A stretch of DNA of 64,000 bases from Metaclostridioides mangenotii. Its GTDB lineage: Bacteria; Bacillota; Clostridia; Peptostreptococcales; Peptostreptococcaceae. The DNA is taken from positions 62,001 through 126,000 of the forward strand of contig NZ_JAHLOF010000006.1 in assembly GCF_018917235.1 (NCBI RefSeq). Direction: 5' to 3'. How positions within the stretch are numbered: position 1 is the stretch's first letter; the number at the start of each line of letters is the position of its first letter. This document shows, in pieces, positions 1 through 10,651 of the stretch. A program made the position numbers and the translations under genes. The notes beneath the pieces were generated by a model. The model had not been told where the DNA came from and did not search any database. It saw nothing but the letters and a program-made list of their open reading frames with translations.

Positions 1-638
1 GCCTTTTCTGGGTTAACTAAAACTTCCCAAGTTATTTCATTTTTAGAAGCATCATAACTTCCTTTTTTATGTACCGAAGCATCAGGTTTTTCTGGCTGTT
101 CAAATTCTACGTCAATATCTTTTGAATTTCCTGAACCACCTAAGTCAAATTCTATTGGCACTTTGTTTTCTCCACCAATTTCTTTTTCGTCGAAGTTAGT
201 CTGTATATAAAAGTATCCAGAAACATTAGAGTGTTTTTCAACAAATTCCGTAAATACAATTGTTACTTTCCCATCAATGTCTATTGTCACATCAGCTATC
301 TTTTCATCAGAATTCTCATCTGTGATTTCAACCTTCATCTGTTTAATTATCTCAAATTCTTTCGGAATATGCATAATATAACTCTGGCCATTTTTTATAT
401 CTCCTTGATTAGGTAGTTCAAATTTATAGTTTAATTTAACCTCTGCATTTGTATTTATTGGCCCTGATATAGGTTCACCGTTACCATCCGTTATTGTAAC
501 GTCTGTGATAAATGGAAATTCTGTGATATTATCTTCAGCATTTACCTGCAGCGCCGGTAAGAATGAAAAAAATTGAAATATCATAGCTAATATAGTTATA
601 TAAGAACAAAATTTTCGTTTAATATTTATTCTCCTCAT
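1..638 (-). CDS. Secreted surface/adhesin-like protein, N-terminal part (runs off window start)
   Basis: Not in the ORF track because it is open at the edge. Reverse strand from ATG at 638 reads MRRINIKRKFCSYITILAMIFQFFSFLPALQVNAEDNITEFPFITDVTITDGNGEPISGPINTNAEVKLNYKFELP..., a signal peptide then a collagen-binding-adhesin-like bacterial Ig fold; RBS GGGAGGG upstream. Confidence 0.7.
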   Translation of the reverse strand, partial: MRRINIKRKFCSYITILAMIFQFFSFLPALQVNAEDNITEFPFITDVTITDGNGEPISGPINTNAEVKLNYKFELPNQGDIKNGQSYIMHIPKEFEIIKQMKVEITDENSDEKIADVTIDIDGKVTIVFTEFVEKHSNVSGYFYIQTNFDEKEIGGENKVPIEFDLGGSGNSKDIDVEFEQPEKPDASVHKKGSYDASKNEITWEVLVNPEK

Positions 639-807
639 AATAAAACCCTCCCTTAGTCTAAATAATCTACTTATAAAGTAATCTTCTAATAAGTAAACTA
701 TTTTTAATTATATCGACTAAAAGTTTTACTATATATCCAATATTTGCTTAAATCTATACCAATATTTGCTGTTAGGTAAATTATAATCGTACTTAAATAA
801 CTCACAC

Positions 808-3327
808 TCAATATCTTTTATCTATTATCAATAACTCAGCACCATGCTCTGGTATACTCATTAGTTTTGTATATTCCCCATTTAAATTTATTTCTTGTAT
901 TTCGATTTTAGGCTGAATATTTCCCTTTAAATACCTAAGCTCTTCTTGTGTCATATTTTCTGGAGATCCTAAATCTGTCCATTTTTCAAACACTGATCCA
1001 TGCTCCCTATTTAATTTATAAGTTGTAAATTTATATTTTCCATAAAGATTGGAAATTTTAAATTCTATTTCTCTTAAAGATTTTTCATTATTATTAATAT
1101 AATATTTCTCGTTATTATTTAATTCCTCCATATCACCTTGCATAAAAAGATCGTCAAAATAAGCGTAATTGTACGCTAATATCTGTATGCTTTCTTCTCT
1201 TTTTGTTACAATATAATCATCACTTTGATCAATTATCGTATCTCCTAATTTAGATAATAAATAGTATGCAAAATAACAAGTTTTCTTTAAACCATAATTA
1301 TTTAAAAGACCGAAACCTCCATGAATAGAGGAAATCCTCAAGTTTTTTGCTTCATACAATTTAGGTAATATGTTGTTATCTATAAACTTTGAAGTCCTAA
1401 TACTTTTCAAATAGTTTTTAATGATAAAAGTTGCTACATAACTTGCATCATGCTTTAAGTGCTCTTGCTGTGATGATGTATTCCATTCGATTACATGAAT
1501 TTCAAAGTTGCTATTTAAAATATCGCTTAATTCAGATTTTACTAATTGTAATGTTTTTATTGTACAATTTTTATCATAATAAATTTTTTTTATCTGTGAT
1601 GCTATTTCATGCTTATCTTTGCGGTTTTTGTTATATAGGATATTTTCTTCCACATCTTTTAATTCAACATATGCAGTATGTATATTAACGCTTAAAAAAT
1701 CTAAATTAATATTATTTTTCTTGCAAAATTCTACGATATCAAGCAAGCATTTATGTTCTATTATGCTTCCATGGTTTATTGTCGGTCCTCCAACTTTGCA
1801 CCTTTTAGAAATAGATTTTATAATTTTTATAGAATTTTTATAATACTCTAAGTACTCATCCCCTCTTCCATTACTTTGAAAATACTTATAGTCAGGATAA
1901 TTCCAAACTTCAAAACACCACGACACTACTTCTTCAAATCCATATCTATCTATACAGTGCTTCATAAACTCTAAAATTACCTCAGTCCATAAATTTATAT
2001 TGATCAAAGGAGACATATTAACTTTCCATAAGTAATCTTTATTGTCATTATTGAAATTTTTCGATTCGTAAATAAAATCCATTTCAATAAATGGTTTGAC
2101 TTTGACCTTTACAAACATATCTAGAATTTTATCTACTTCACTCCAGTTATAACTTATTTTCCCGTTATCAGAAAAACTATAAATCATCATATCCTCCATA
2201 AACAGTCCGCTCACTCTTATGTATTCAAAGTTAATTTCTCTTTGAAATTCACTCAGTTGTTTTTTAAAATTATTTCTTAAACCAACTGAAGCTCTACCAA
2301 ATGTAGAAAGTTTTTTCCAATAATGTATTAGCTTCTTACCTCCACTATTCGAATCTATGTAAACGTGTTCAATATTTGAAACATTATTTTTCATATTGCT
2401 ATTATTAGGAAAAGATAGATAAGTAAATAATTTCTCATATATTAGATCGTTATTTATATCGTAATAAATTTTAGGGGTGTTACTTATATAGTTTTGCTCC
2501 AATAATTCTCTATATTCTGAAGGTGAACATCTAAACTTTTTTTTAAATAGTTTATTGAAATAACTTGTACTTGAGAAACCTGTAGATATAGCTATATCAG
2601 ATATGTTGCTATTACTATTTGTCAATAAATACTCAGCCTTATCTAACCTTATTTTATTTAGATATTCTTGAAAAGACATGCCAATCTTATCTTTAATAAA
2701 GTGTGATAAAAAATGATAATTAAGATGATATTTTTCTGCAATCTCTTTTAAAGTAATATTTCTATATAGATTATCGTTAATGTAGTTTATAATATTATTT
2801 ATCCTCGTAACATCCCGGTCATGATTATGTTTTTTAGTATCTACAATTTCATATTTAAAATTGTTAATTAAGTGATCTCCTAATAAATATAAATAACTAC
2901 CGACTGTTAACTCATAACCTTTGTTTTTTTGAGTTATATTCCAAGCGATATTTGAGATATAGTTTCTAATAATTTCAAACTTTTCTTCATCGTAGCTATC
3001 ATTATTAAAGGATTTACATTCAAATTTCAAGTTTTTAAATATAGGGAAACAATCATCATAAAAATCAGGGGCAACTTTAAGAATCAAAACCAAATTTTGG
3101 TCTTCTATTTTCTTAATACTATGAAATTCACATCCATTTACTAACATAACATCACTTTCTTTAAGATAGTAAACATCTTTTTCAATACAAACTTCTATAC
3201 TTCCCTCCAATACAAATATAAATTCATATTCATTATGCCAATGCAGATCAATTTCATCAAATCTTCGAACTGTGGCTTTTATTGGAAGAGTGCCCTCCAT
3301 AATGATAAAATCATATTTATTAATCAT
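808..3327 (-). CDS. AraC-family transcriptional regulator with N-terminal cupin and C-terminal GH39 (beta-xylosidase-like) domain
   Basis: 839 aa; central AraC HTH (LKEIAEKYHLNYHFLSHFIKDKIGMSFQEYLNKIRLDKAEYLL...ISDIAISTGFSSTSYFNKLFKKKFRCSPSEYR); C-terminal half resembles GH39 TIM barrel (EVVSWCFEVWNYPDYKYF, HVIEWNTSSQQ). Confidence 0.85.
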   Translation of the reverse strand: MINKYDFIIMEGTLPIKATVRRFDEIDLHWHNEYEFIFVLEGSIEVCIEKDVYYLKESDVMLVNGCEFHSIKKIEDQNLVLILKVAPDFYDDCFPIFKNLKFECKSFNNDSYDEEKFEIIRNYISNIAWNITQKNKGYELTVGSYLYLLGDHLINNFKYEIVDTKKHNHDRDVTRINNIINYINDNLYRNITLKEIAEKYHLNYHFLSHFIKDKIGMSFQEYLNKIRLDKAEYLLTNSNSNISDIAISTGFSSTSYFNKLFKKKFRCSPSEYRELLEQNYISNTPKIYYDINNDLIYEKLFTYLSFPNNSNMKNNVSNIEHVYIDSNSGGKKLIHYWKKLSTFGRASVGLRNNFKKQLSEFQREINFEYIRVSGLFMEDMMIYSFSDNGKISYNWSEVDKILDMFVKVKVKPFIEMDFIYESKNFNNDNKDYLWKVNMSPLININLWTEVILEFMKHCIDRYGFEEVVSWCFEVWNYPDYKYFQSNGRGDEYLEYYKNSIKIIKSISKRCKVGGPTINHGSIIEHKCLLDIVEFCKKNNINLDFLSVNIHTAYVELKDVEENILYNKNRKDKHEIASQIKKIYYDKNCTIKTLQLVKSELSDILNSNFEIHVIEWNTSSQQEHLKHDASYVATFIIKNYLKSIRTSKFIDNNILPKLYEAKNLRISSIHGGFGLLNNYGLKKTCYFAYYLLSKLGDTIIDQSDDYIVTKREESIQILAYNYAYFDDLFMQGDMEELNNNEKYYINNNEKSLREIEFKISNLYGKYKFTTYKLNREHGSVFEKWTDLGSPENMTQEELRYLKGNIQPKIEIQEINLNGEYTKLMSIPEHGAELLIIDKRY

Positions 3328-3758
3328 AAATATTCCTCCCTAATTAGTATCAACTAAATATATACTGAATTAATATTATCGGTCATCATAATCCTTATAT
3401 GTTATCATTTTTTAATACCATTTCGTAGATTTATAGTATTTTTTGTTTTCTTAAAATAAAATGAGCAAATATGATCAATTTTACTAGCAAATTTTACCAC
3501 ATTTATAAGACTTGATATTTTTAATATTAATTTTTAATTTATATATACACAAAATCAAACTACTAATTTTTAAATTTATTTATTAATTTCAATCTATTTC
3601 TACCCCTGCTATATATTTCTAAACACCAGTTATTTAGCTAATTCTGGTAAAAATAACATTGTTATAATTTTTTGTTTTTGCTTTATATATTTGGGTATTT
3701 TATTATAGTTAAAACTAAATCCATTATGTCAATTTTCTAATTTATTTAGACTAAACGC

Positions 3759-3793
3759 AAAAAGGGTGAACAACTATAGTTGATCACCTTTTT
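3759..3793. terminator. Bidirectional-looking intrinsic terminator
   Basis: AAAAAGGGTGAACAACTATAGTTGATCACCTTTTT inverted repeat. Confidence 0.7.
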
Positions 3794-4073
3794 ATCGATT
3801 AGATGTGTATATTATTATTTTTTTAAATGTTAATTAGCTATACTATTTTTGTAAATATTTTATTTTTCGTTACTTGTTGCTTTATCTTATTAACTGATTT
3901 ATAAGATTTTTAACTTATCATAGCCATTATTAATGAGGAAGTTAGAAATTATTGTATAGTAGGCCGGGAACTTCTCTAATCCTTTGCTTGCTCCACCGCC
4001 TATTTGTCGGCATTTCTGCACATGTAACTCTTGTAGTCTGCTACGTATACTGCTTAATCTTTTATACAATATA

Positions 4074-4454
4074 TCAACCCCTAATTTCAATCAATTCACC
4101 ATCTAGTCCTTTGAAAACAACCCTTTTCCATCCAATTTCTTCTGGTACCCTTGGACTAGGAATATGTGGTTCAGTTACAATTGGAACACCTACATTCTTA
4201 AGTCTTTGGTAATCGGTATCAAAATCATCGCTAATAAGACAGAAATGAAATCCGCTTTTTTCCTTTTCTTTAGTCCATTGCTCAAATTCTAAAACGGTAT
4301 CCCCTAATTTAAGATAAACTACTTTTTCAATTTCAGGAACACCCGGAACATCATGTTCAAAATATTTCCTAAATCCGAAATGTTTCTCATAAAAATTAAT
4401 TGATTTTTGTCTATCCTTTACTGTAAATGCAACATGATCTATTCGTTTAAACAT
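4074..4454 (-). CDS. VOC/glyoxalase-family protein
   Basis: 126 aa; MFKRIDHVAFTVKDRQKSINFYEKHFGF... typical VOC N-terminus. Confidence 0.85.
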   Translation of the reverse strand: MFKRIDHVAFTVKDRQKSINFYEKHFGFRKYFEHDVPGVPEIEKVVYLKLGDTVLEFEQWTKEKEKSGFHFCLISDDFDTDYQRLKNVGVPIVTEPHIPSPRVPEEIGWKRVVFKGLDGELIEIRG

Positions 4455-4523
4455 TTAAATTAAATGCCTCCATTCTAAGAATAATTACTTCTTAAGTTTT
4501 AAATTGCACTAGTTAATGGTACG

Positions 4524-4838
4524 TTAACTGGCTATCTTAATTTGCAGTACAACCCAATTTGATGAGCTAGTATTATAGAAACCATGAGTTTCTCCCCTGG
4601 GAGACAAAATAATATCTTTTTCGCTTATTACGTATTCATCGTTATTTATTGTTATAGTTCCTTCTCCGGAAATAATATAAAATACTTCGTCAATATTAGA
4701 ATGCTTATGTTCCGGTGTCGTTTGTCCAGGTTCGTAAAGTAGAAGTCCCACGTCAAGCTGACCTTCTTTGAAAATAGCTTTACGTGCACTCTTCTGGGAT
4801 TCGAAATCAAGTAAGTTACCTATGTTAATTTTATTCAT
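4524..4838 (-). CDS. Cupin-domain protein
   Basis: 104 aa; PGQTTPEHKHSNIDEVFYIISGEGTITINND cupin motifs. Confidence 0.85.
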   Translation of the reverse strand: MNKINIGNLLDFESQKSARKAIFKEGQLDVGLLLYEPGQTTPEHKHSNIDEVFYIISGEGTITINNDEYVISEKDIILSPRGETHGFYNTSSSNWVVLQIKIAS

Positions 4839-5049
4839 ATTGTTATTTCTCCTTTTTAAATATTATGTGTAAAGTCTTAGTTATTATTTAACGAACTAGT
4901 TCATCACAATTATTTTACGACATGTCATTGTATTAAAATAAATCTTAAACACATTATAGATCCTGCACTTACTTATAACAAGTAGGCACCTTTTTGTGAT
5001 ATACTGACCATAAAGTAAGTGTTGCATAATAAATAAAGGAGAGAATAAA

Positions 5050-5394
5050 ATGCCATGTAATAAATCATGCCCTATTGAGCATACAGTAAACTTGATTGGG
5101 CACAAATGGAAAGTGCTCATTCTTAGAAATCTAATGAACAACGGTACACAAAGATTTAACGAACTTAACAGAGGAATTGAAGAGATAAGTCAAAAAATGC
5201 TTACTCAACAACTTCGACAAATGGAAGCTGATGGGCTTGTTAGCAGAAAAGTTTACCCTGAGGTTCCACCAAGAGTTGAATACTCACTTACAGATCTTGG
5301 TCAGACATTAAAACCTGTCTTAGATGCAATGAATCATTGGGGGACATCCCATATAAATTCAGTAAAATTCGAACTTGAGGATATAAAAAAATAG
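5050..5394 (+). CDS. HxlR-family transcriptional regulator
   Basis: 114 aa; CPIEHTVNLIGHKWKVLILRNLMNNGTQRFNELNRGI...KMLTQQLRQMEADGLV classic HxlR signature; divergent from cupin/VOC genes. Confidence 0.9.
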   Translation: MPCNKSCPIEHTVNLIGHKWKVLILRNLMNNGTQRFNELNRGIEEISQKMLTQQLRQMEADGLVSRKVYPEVPPRVEYSLTDLGQTLKPVLDAMNHWGTSHINSVKFELEDIKK

Positions 5395-5543
5395 GGTGGC
5401 AATTAAGCTATCCTTGTTTTTTATTCGTTCGACAATGATCTATATAAAAACACAGTACAGCAAATATTGATTTCAGGTTTACGACTACTTCTTCTTAACT
5501 CGAAACTTCACTTGAAAATAAAATTAATATATATAAGATAAAT

Positions 5544-5588
5544 AAAAAAGCTGCAAACTGATCTTAGTTATCTGTTTGCAGCTTTTTA
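5544..5588. terminator. Intrinsic terminator
   Basis: AAAAAAGCTGCAAACTGATC...GTTTGCAGCTTTTT inverted repeat. Confidence 0.75.
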
Positions 5589-5612
5589 TTTAAGAATAAA
5601 TTTATGGGTTTA

Positions 5613-6776
5613 TTAGAATGTTGAAGCTATTCTATATATCCCAAACTCCCTATGGCCAAGACTTTCGGCTTTTGATTTTTTACCATTTGATACTTCTACA
5701 ATTTCTATAAATAACTCTTCTCCTATTTGACTTATTTTTGCACCTTCTGTAATAATTCTACCTGCATTTATATCTATGTTATCAGGCATTTTATTAAAAG
5801 TATCAGTATTACCTGTAATCTTTATCACTGGAGATATAGGACTCCCTGTTGGAGTTCCTCTCCCAGTAGAGAAAATAACAATTTGTGCTCCTCCTGCAAC
5901 CATTCCTGTTATAGAATCTATATCTTGACCTGGAGTATCCATGAAATATAATCCTTTTTTATCTTCTGGCAGTATTTCAGCGTAATCAAGAGCTCCTTTA
6001 AAAGGTTGTGTTCCTGCTTTATACATACAACCCAGTGATTTTTCTTCTATAGTAGATAATCCACCTTCTTTGTTTCCAGGCGTAGGTTGACCACTTCTTA
6101 AATCTTCACCCATCGCAATTGCTCTTTTTTCAACATCATTTACAAACATTAAGAATTTTTCGCGCATAGAATTGTCTTCAAACCTTTCTGCAAGTAGATG
6201 TTCTGCTCCTATTACCTCTGTAGTCTCACTAAGAATAGTACTTCCTCCTTCATCAACTACGCGATTAGAAGCATATCCAATTGATGGATTTGAAGCTATA
6301 CCACTAGTTGGATCTGATCCTCCACATTCGAGCGCAACTATAAGTTCGCTCATATCAAACTCTACTCTAACTTCTTTTGAAACTACTCGAGCCATCTCTC
6401 CAGCTATTTCAGCTCCTTTTGATACTGTTTTTAATGTTCCTCCATTTTCTTGAATAACAACATAATCAACTTTTTTTCCTGTATCTGCAATTGACTCAGC
6501 GACATGTTTTGCTTGAATACCATCACATCCTAGACCTACAACTAATACTGCTGCGACATTAGGATTTTTTCCGAATCCAATCAAAGTTTGCTCTGTAAGA
6601 TCTAAGTCAGATCCAATCTGGCAACATCCATGTTGATGTGGAATAGCAACTGCACCTGGAACTAAAGCTGCAATTCTTGTAGCTGTCTCACTTGCACATA
6701 CTGATGTTGGAATAACTAAAATATGATTTCGAATACCGAATTTACCATTTTCTCTTAAATAACCCATTAATTTCAT
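5613..6776 (-). CDS. UxaA-family altronate dehydratase / sulfolactate sulfo-lyase (SuyB-like) large subunit
   Basis: 387 aa; GYLRENGKFGIRNHILVIPTSVCASETATRIA, ALECGGSDPTSGIASNPSIG; UxaA C-terminal-type domain. Confidence 0.85.
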   Translation of the reverse strand: MKLMGYLRENGKFGIRNHILVIPTSVCASETATRIAALVPGAVAIPHQHGCCQIGSDLDLTEQTLIGFGKNPNVAAVLVVGLGCDGIQAKHVAESIADTGKKVDYVVIQENGGTLKTVSKGAEIAGEMARVVSKEVRVEFDMSELIVALECGGSDPTSGIASNPSIGYASNRVVDEGGSTILSETTEVIGAEHLLAERFEDNSMREKFLMFVNDVEKRAIAMGEDLRSGQPTPGNKEGGLSTIEEKSLGCMYKAGTQPFKGALDYAEILPEDKKGLYFMDTPGQDIDSITGMVAGGAQIVIFSTGRGTPTGSPISPVIKITGNTDTFNKMPDNIDINAGRIITEGAKISQIGEELFIEIVEVSNGKKSKAESLGHREFGIYRIASTF

Positions 6777-6790
6777 ATTGTATAACCTCC

Positions 6791-7066
6791 CTATTGTTTA
6801 TCTCCACGACCACGTGTACTTTCAATGTTATGTACATGTACGTGGTCACCAATTTTTATATCTTCGTGAGCAACTCCAATTATTTCGCCATATTTAAATA
6901 CTGTTTGATATTGCTCTACATCTGCTATAGCCATCTTGTGAAATACCGGTATGTCTTCATTAACTGTGTATGTTCTCCCTTCTATAGATACTTGCTCTCC
7001 CTTTTTTAAATGTCTAACGCATGTAACTACATTATCTTTTTCATTTGCATGAATAATTGCATTCAT
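6791..7066 (-). CDS. UxaA/SuyA-like small subunit (SAF domain)
   Basis: 91 aa; immediately upstream of the large subunit; GDHVHVHNIESTRGRGD. Confidence 0.85.
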   Translation of the reverse strand: MNAIIHANEKDNVVTCVRHLKKGEQVSIEGRTYTVNEDIPVFHKMAIADVEQYQTVFKYGEIIGVAHEDIKIGDHVHVHNIESTRGRGDKQ

Positions 7067-7177
7067 ATAATAACCTCCTACGATTATGTTTTTAAAATTT
7101 TATTTAACCTACTCAAAATTAAACAATAATTTTTGAATAAGATTGTTAGCTTTATAACTAATTTATAATTAGCAAGA

Positions 7178-8137
7178 TCAAATTGCAGTGATCACTTCTT
7201 TCTTCTTTTTATCCCTTTTGTCTAAATATGAGACTAATAATGGACAAAGGATCGCTGTTACTATTATAGCTGCTGCAACTTGAACAGTTGAAACTGCTGC
7301 AATAGTAGCCAGTGTAGGATCTATAGCTTCCATAGCTTCAGGAGTACCCGCTGCATTCCCAGCTGTAGTACCAGTGGCTGCACCAACTGCTGGATGATCC
7401 GCTTTTATAAGTTTCATAGCATAATATCCACCCATGCCAGTTATTAAAGTTACCGCTATACCAAGTGCTACCCCAGGTAATCCTGCAGTTACTATTTGGC
7501 TAAAGTTTAATGCTGCCCCTAGTGGAAAGGCAAAGAAAGGTATAAGAAGAGTCGCTCCTGGAGCTAAAAATTTTCTTATATCTTCATCTAAGTTGCCAAG
7601 AATAAAACCAATTATTATAGGAATTATTGCAGCGAGCAAAGCTTCAAAGGGAACATTTGCAAGGCCCGTTACTCCAAATGCTAACATTGTAAAGAAAGGA
7701 CCATCATTTAGAGAAAGTATAGAAATTGCACCTACATCTGTAGAATCACCATATTCGCCAGCTAAAGCAGCAAAAAGACCACCATTTGAATTTGTCATTG
7801 TTGCTACAATAGCGAGAGGTGTTATACCTATGATACCTTTTGGGCCAATTAATTTACTTACTATAATACCTAAAATTGCACCTATTAAAAACTTTGTAGC
7901 TGTCAATGTAATGCCTTTTATCAGTGGTTTGCCCGCCTGCTTTACATTAATTTGAGCTCCATTGCATAAACAGAATAGACCAAGTAAGCTCATAGCTCCT
8001 GTTTTAAATAGTGAAGTTGTGAAACCTCCTATTTCAAGAGCCTGTGGACAGACAGTATTAACTAAAGCTCCCAAAAGCAAAGGAACAACCATTAAACCTC
8101 CCGGCAGTTTTTGAACCGATTTTAAAATTTTCACCAT
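7178..8137 (-). CDS. kdgT: 2-keto-3-deoxygluconate permease (KdgT family)
   Basis: 319 aa; multi-TM, VQKLPGGLMVVPLLLGALVNTVCPQALEIGGFTTSLFKTGA... Confidence 0.85.
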   Translation of the reverse strand: MVKILKSVQKLPGGLMVVPLLLGALVNTVCPQALEIGGFTTSLFKTGAMSLLGLFCLCNGAQINVKQAGKPLIKGITLTATKFLIGAILGIIVSKLIGPKGIIGITPLAIVATMTNSNGGLFAALAGEYGDSTDVGAISILSLNDGPFFTMLAFGVTGLANVPFEALLAAIIPIIIGFILGNLDEDIRKFLAPGATLLIPFFAFPLGAALNFSQIVTAGLPGVALGIAVTLITGMGGYYAMKLIKADHPAVGAATGTTAGNAAGTPEAMEAIDPTLATIAAVSTVQVAAAIIVTAILCPLLVSYLDKRDKKKKEVITAI

Positions 8138-8171
8138 TCATCACTCCTTTTTTTATTTATACTTATATAAA

Positions 8172-8188
8172 AGCAAATAGCATACCAA
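8172..8188 (-). promoter_or_regulatory. sigma54 (-24/-12) promoter upstream of kdgT
   Basis: Reverse strand TTGGTATGCTATTTGCT matches YTGGCACGN4TTGCW with GG/GC spacing conserved; about 35 nt before the kdgT ATG. Confidence 0.8.
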
Positions 8189-8279
8189 CTAATATTTAAA
8201 TAAATTATTTAATATCTTTTTTTACTAAATGTGATTTTAACTTATTGCAATTATAGGCTTTATTCAATATTTATTTTTT

Positions 8280-8300
8280 CAAATAAATCTTATTTATTTG
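8280..8300. promoter_or_regulatory. Candidate upstream activator site for the sigma54 activator
   Basis: Perfect inverted repeat CAAATAAAT-CTT-ATTTATTTG about 100 bp upstream of the sigma54 promoter. Confidence 0.45.
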
Positions 8301-8404
8301 CATTCAATTAATTATTAATCAAAGTTCGTCTAAAAATGAAACGATTAATGTATTATTTTCAAACAGTTAATGTTACATTATTTATAAAAATATTTACACG
8401 AAAA

Positions 8405-8432
8405 TAGCCGACTTGTATTTACAAATCGGCTG
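8405..8432 (-). terminator. Terminator of the sigma54-activator gene
   Basis: AGCCGATTTGTAAATACAAGTCGGCT followed by ATTTTC on reverse strand. Confidence 0.5.
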
Positions 8433-8482
8433 AAGTGTATTAATTTTTTTCTTTATATTACTTTAAATTATTTTTAATTTTT

Positions 8483-10420
8483 TTAGTTAGTTATTTCTTT
8501 TAACTTTCTCCACAATGTTGATCTAGTAATTTTTAGAATATCACACGTTTTAGTAGTATTCTCCCCTGTTTCTCTGTATACTTTTTCAATATACATCCTT
8601 TCCAAAGTTCTTAAATCTACATAATTAGGTATACTATTGCTGTTATTATCTATTAATAGTAATTTATTTGAGATTTCTTTTTTTATTGACTTCCTATTGT
8701 CTTCGTACATATAAATTGTATCGTCATATTCTTTTAGTATAAAATCAAAACTATCTAAAACGACTGCTTTTTCAACCATGCCCTCTAACTCTCTGATATT
8801 CCCTTCATAATTTATTTGGTATAGTTTTGCTTTTACTTCTTCAGATAATTTTAATTTATTTTTATTATACCTATTTGAATATTTATCTACAAAGAACTCA
8901 GTTAATTTAATAATATCTTTTTTCCTTTCCCTTAATGGGGGAATAAAAAGGGTTAATACATTTATTCTATAGAAAAGATCCCTTCTAAAGGTTCCTTCTT
9001 TCACCATCACATTTAGGTCTTTATTTGTTGCACATATTATCTTTACATCAATTGGTATAACTTTATCCCCACCTATTCTTACAACTTGCTTTTCTTGTAC
9101 AACTCTTAACAACCTCCCTTGTAACTGTATTGGAATTTCACTTATTTCATCTAAAAAAATGGTTCCTTGATGAGCTAACTCAAATACTCCAGGTTTTCCT
9201 TTTTTTCTAGCTCCTGTAAAAGCGCCTTCTGCATATCCAAAAAATTCACTTTCAATTAGTGATTCCGGTATCGCTGCACAGTTTACTGCTACAAAAGGTT
9301 TGTCCCTACGTGCACTGTGTTTATGTATACTTTGACAAAATAACTCCTTACCTACACCTGATTCACCAGTAATTGTTACAGGTGTATTATATTCCGAGTA
9401 TTTCTTCGCTATCTCTATACATTTGTTTATTTCACTACTATCATGAACTATATCGTCAAACGTAAATCTTGTTGAAAACCCTTTATTAAGCAAACTTCTT
9501 CTAATCTTGTGGTCAAATGAACTAATTTCTCTTGTATCTTGAAATGTAGCTACTGCCCCTTGGACTTCATCGTCTAATATAATCGGAACTCTATTTGTTA
9601 GTATCTTGTTATTTCTTATGCTTTGAATCTGCCCAAATTGAGGCTTTTTACTTTCAACAACTTTAGGCAATTCTGTATTTGGTATTAAATCTGTTATATC
9701 TCTATATAAAGCATCAGCTTTTTTTATACCGAAAATCTCTTCTGCACTTTTATTAAATACTGTAACTTTAAAATTTTTATCTACAGTAATTATTCCATCA
9801 TGTACAAAGTCAGTCATTGTCTCTATCCTAACCCTGCGTTCTTGCTCAATCTTAGTTGCATTTATTATTTGTATCGCCTCTTTTATAGCTCTAAGAATAT
9901 TTTCTTTTCTAGATTCAATTAAAATCCCCCTACAATTTAACTTTTCAATTATATGCGCTACAGTGGTATCTCCTATGTAAGTAGTTATACCTTTTTTACG
10001 ATATTTTTCAATAGCAGCGTATACATCATCTTCTTTCTCTAAAGTAATAGTTGTAATATTGTTGTTTAATATTTCTTCTAATATATCAAAACCATATATC
10101 ACATTGTTAAACCCAATTATACCTAAAGGTTCATCGCAGTTCTTTACTTCTTTATAACTTTCTATAATATCGTAAGCATCAACCTTAATTTCTACGACGG
10201 GTACTTTATATAAAGAATTAAGCATGTTATAAGTCCCGCCTCTACTAACAATTACTCTTGCTCCTTCTTTAATTCCTTCTTCAGCAATGGGTAAACTGTC
10301 TTTCAGTGTACCATATTCAACACTAATATTGTCATAACACTCTACTTCGATAATTGACATTGCCCTTTTATACATTTCTCTTGTCGGAGCAATAATGAGT
10401 ATTTCCTTCATATATGTCAC
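8483..10420 (-). CDS. sigma54-dependent transcriptional activator, PrpR N-terminal sensor + PAS + AAA + Fis HTH
   Basis: 645 aa; [53 protein letters not shown] and C-terminal [19 protein letters not shown]-terminus PrpR_N-like. Confidence 0.92.
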   Translation of the reverse strand: MTYMKEILIIAPTREMYKRAMSIIEVECYDNISVEYGTLKDSLPIAEEGIKEGARVIVSRGGTYNMLNSLYKVPVVEIKVDAYDIIESYKEVKNCDEPLGIIGFNNVIYGFDILEEILNNNITTITLEKEDDVYAAIEKYRKKGITTYIGDTTVAHIIEKLNCRGILIESRKENILRAIKEAIQIINATKIEQERRVRIETMTDFVHDGIITVDKNFKVTVFNKSAEEIFGIKKADALYRDITDLIPNTELPKVVESKKPQFGQIQSIRNNKILTNRVPIILDDEVQGAVATFQDTREISSFDHKIRRSLLNKGFSTRFTFDDIVHDSSEINKCIEIAKKYSEYNTPVTITGESGVGKELFCQSIHKHSARRDKPFVAVNCAAIPESLIESEFFGYAEGAFTGARKKGKPGVFELAHQGTIFLDEISEIPIQLQGRLLRVVQEKQVVRIGGDKVIPIDVKIICATNKDLNVMVKEGTFRRDLFYRINVLTLFIPPLRERKKDIIKLTEFFVDKYSNRYNKNKLKLSEEVKAKLYQINYEGNIRELEGMVEKAVVLDSFDFILKEYDDTIYMYEDNRKSIKKEISNKLLLIDNNSNSIPNYVDLRTLERMYIEKVYRETGENTTKTCDILKITRSTLWRKLKEITN

Positions 10421-10651
10421 CTCAATTTACAAATTTATCGTCTTCTCAAAAATATTAATTACAGAATGTCACGTTTAATATCCTTAGATAAATCGCTTTA
10501 AATATTACAATCATTTTATCATAAATTAATTTTTATGTCTGTTTATTCATATTAATGAAAAAATCATAATTAATTTAAAATAGGGAGAATTTTATATAGA
10601 GATAAGTTATAATATACTCATTGAGGAATATAAAACATAGGGGGATTCACA

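Noticed and set aside
3899-4090. 63-aa reverse-strand ORF after the VOC gene (MKLGVDILYKRLSSIRSRLQELHVQKCRQIGGGASKGLEKFPAYY...)
   Set aside because: Overlaps the VOC stop, no RBS, and no recognisable family in this or neighbouring frames; could be read-through or a fragment but unsupported.
6172-7955. Plus-strand ORFs antisense to the dehydratase/permease genes (e.g. 7434..7955, 173 aa)
   Set aside because: Opposite to strong coding genes with recognisable domains; Pro/Ser/Ala-rich composition is typical of antisense frames, no RBS.
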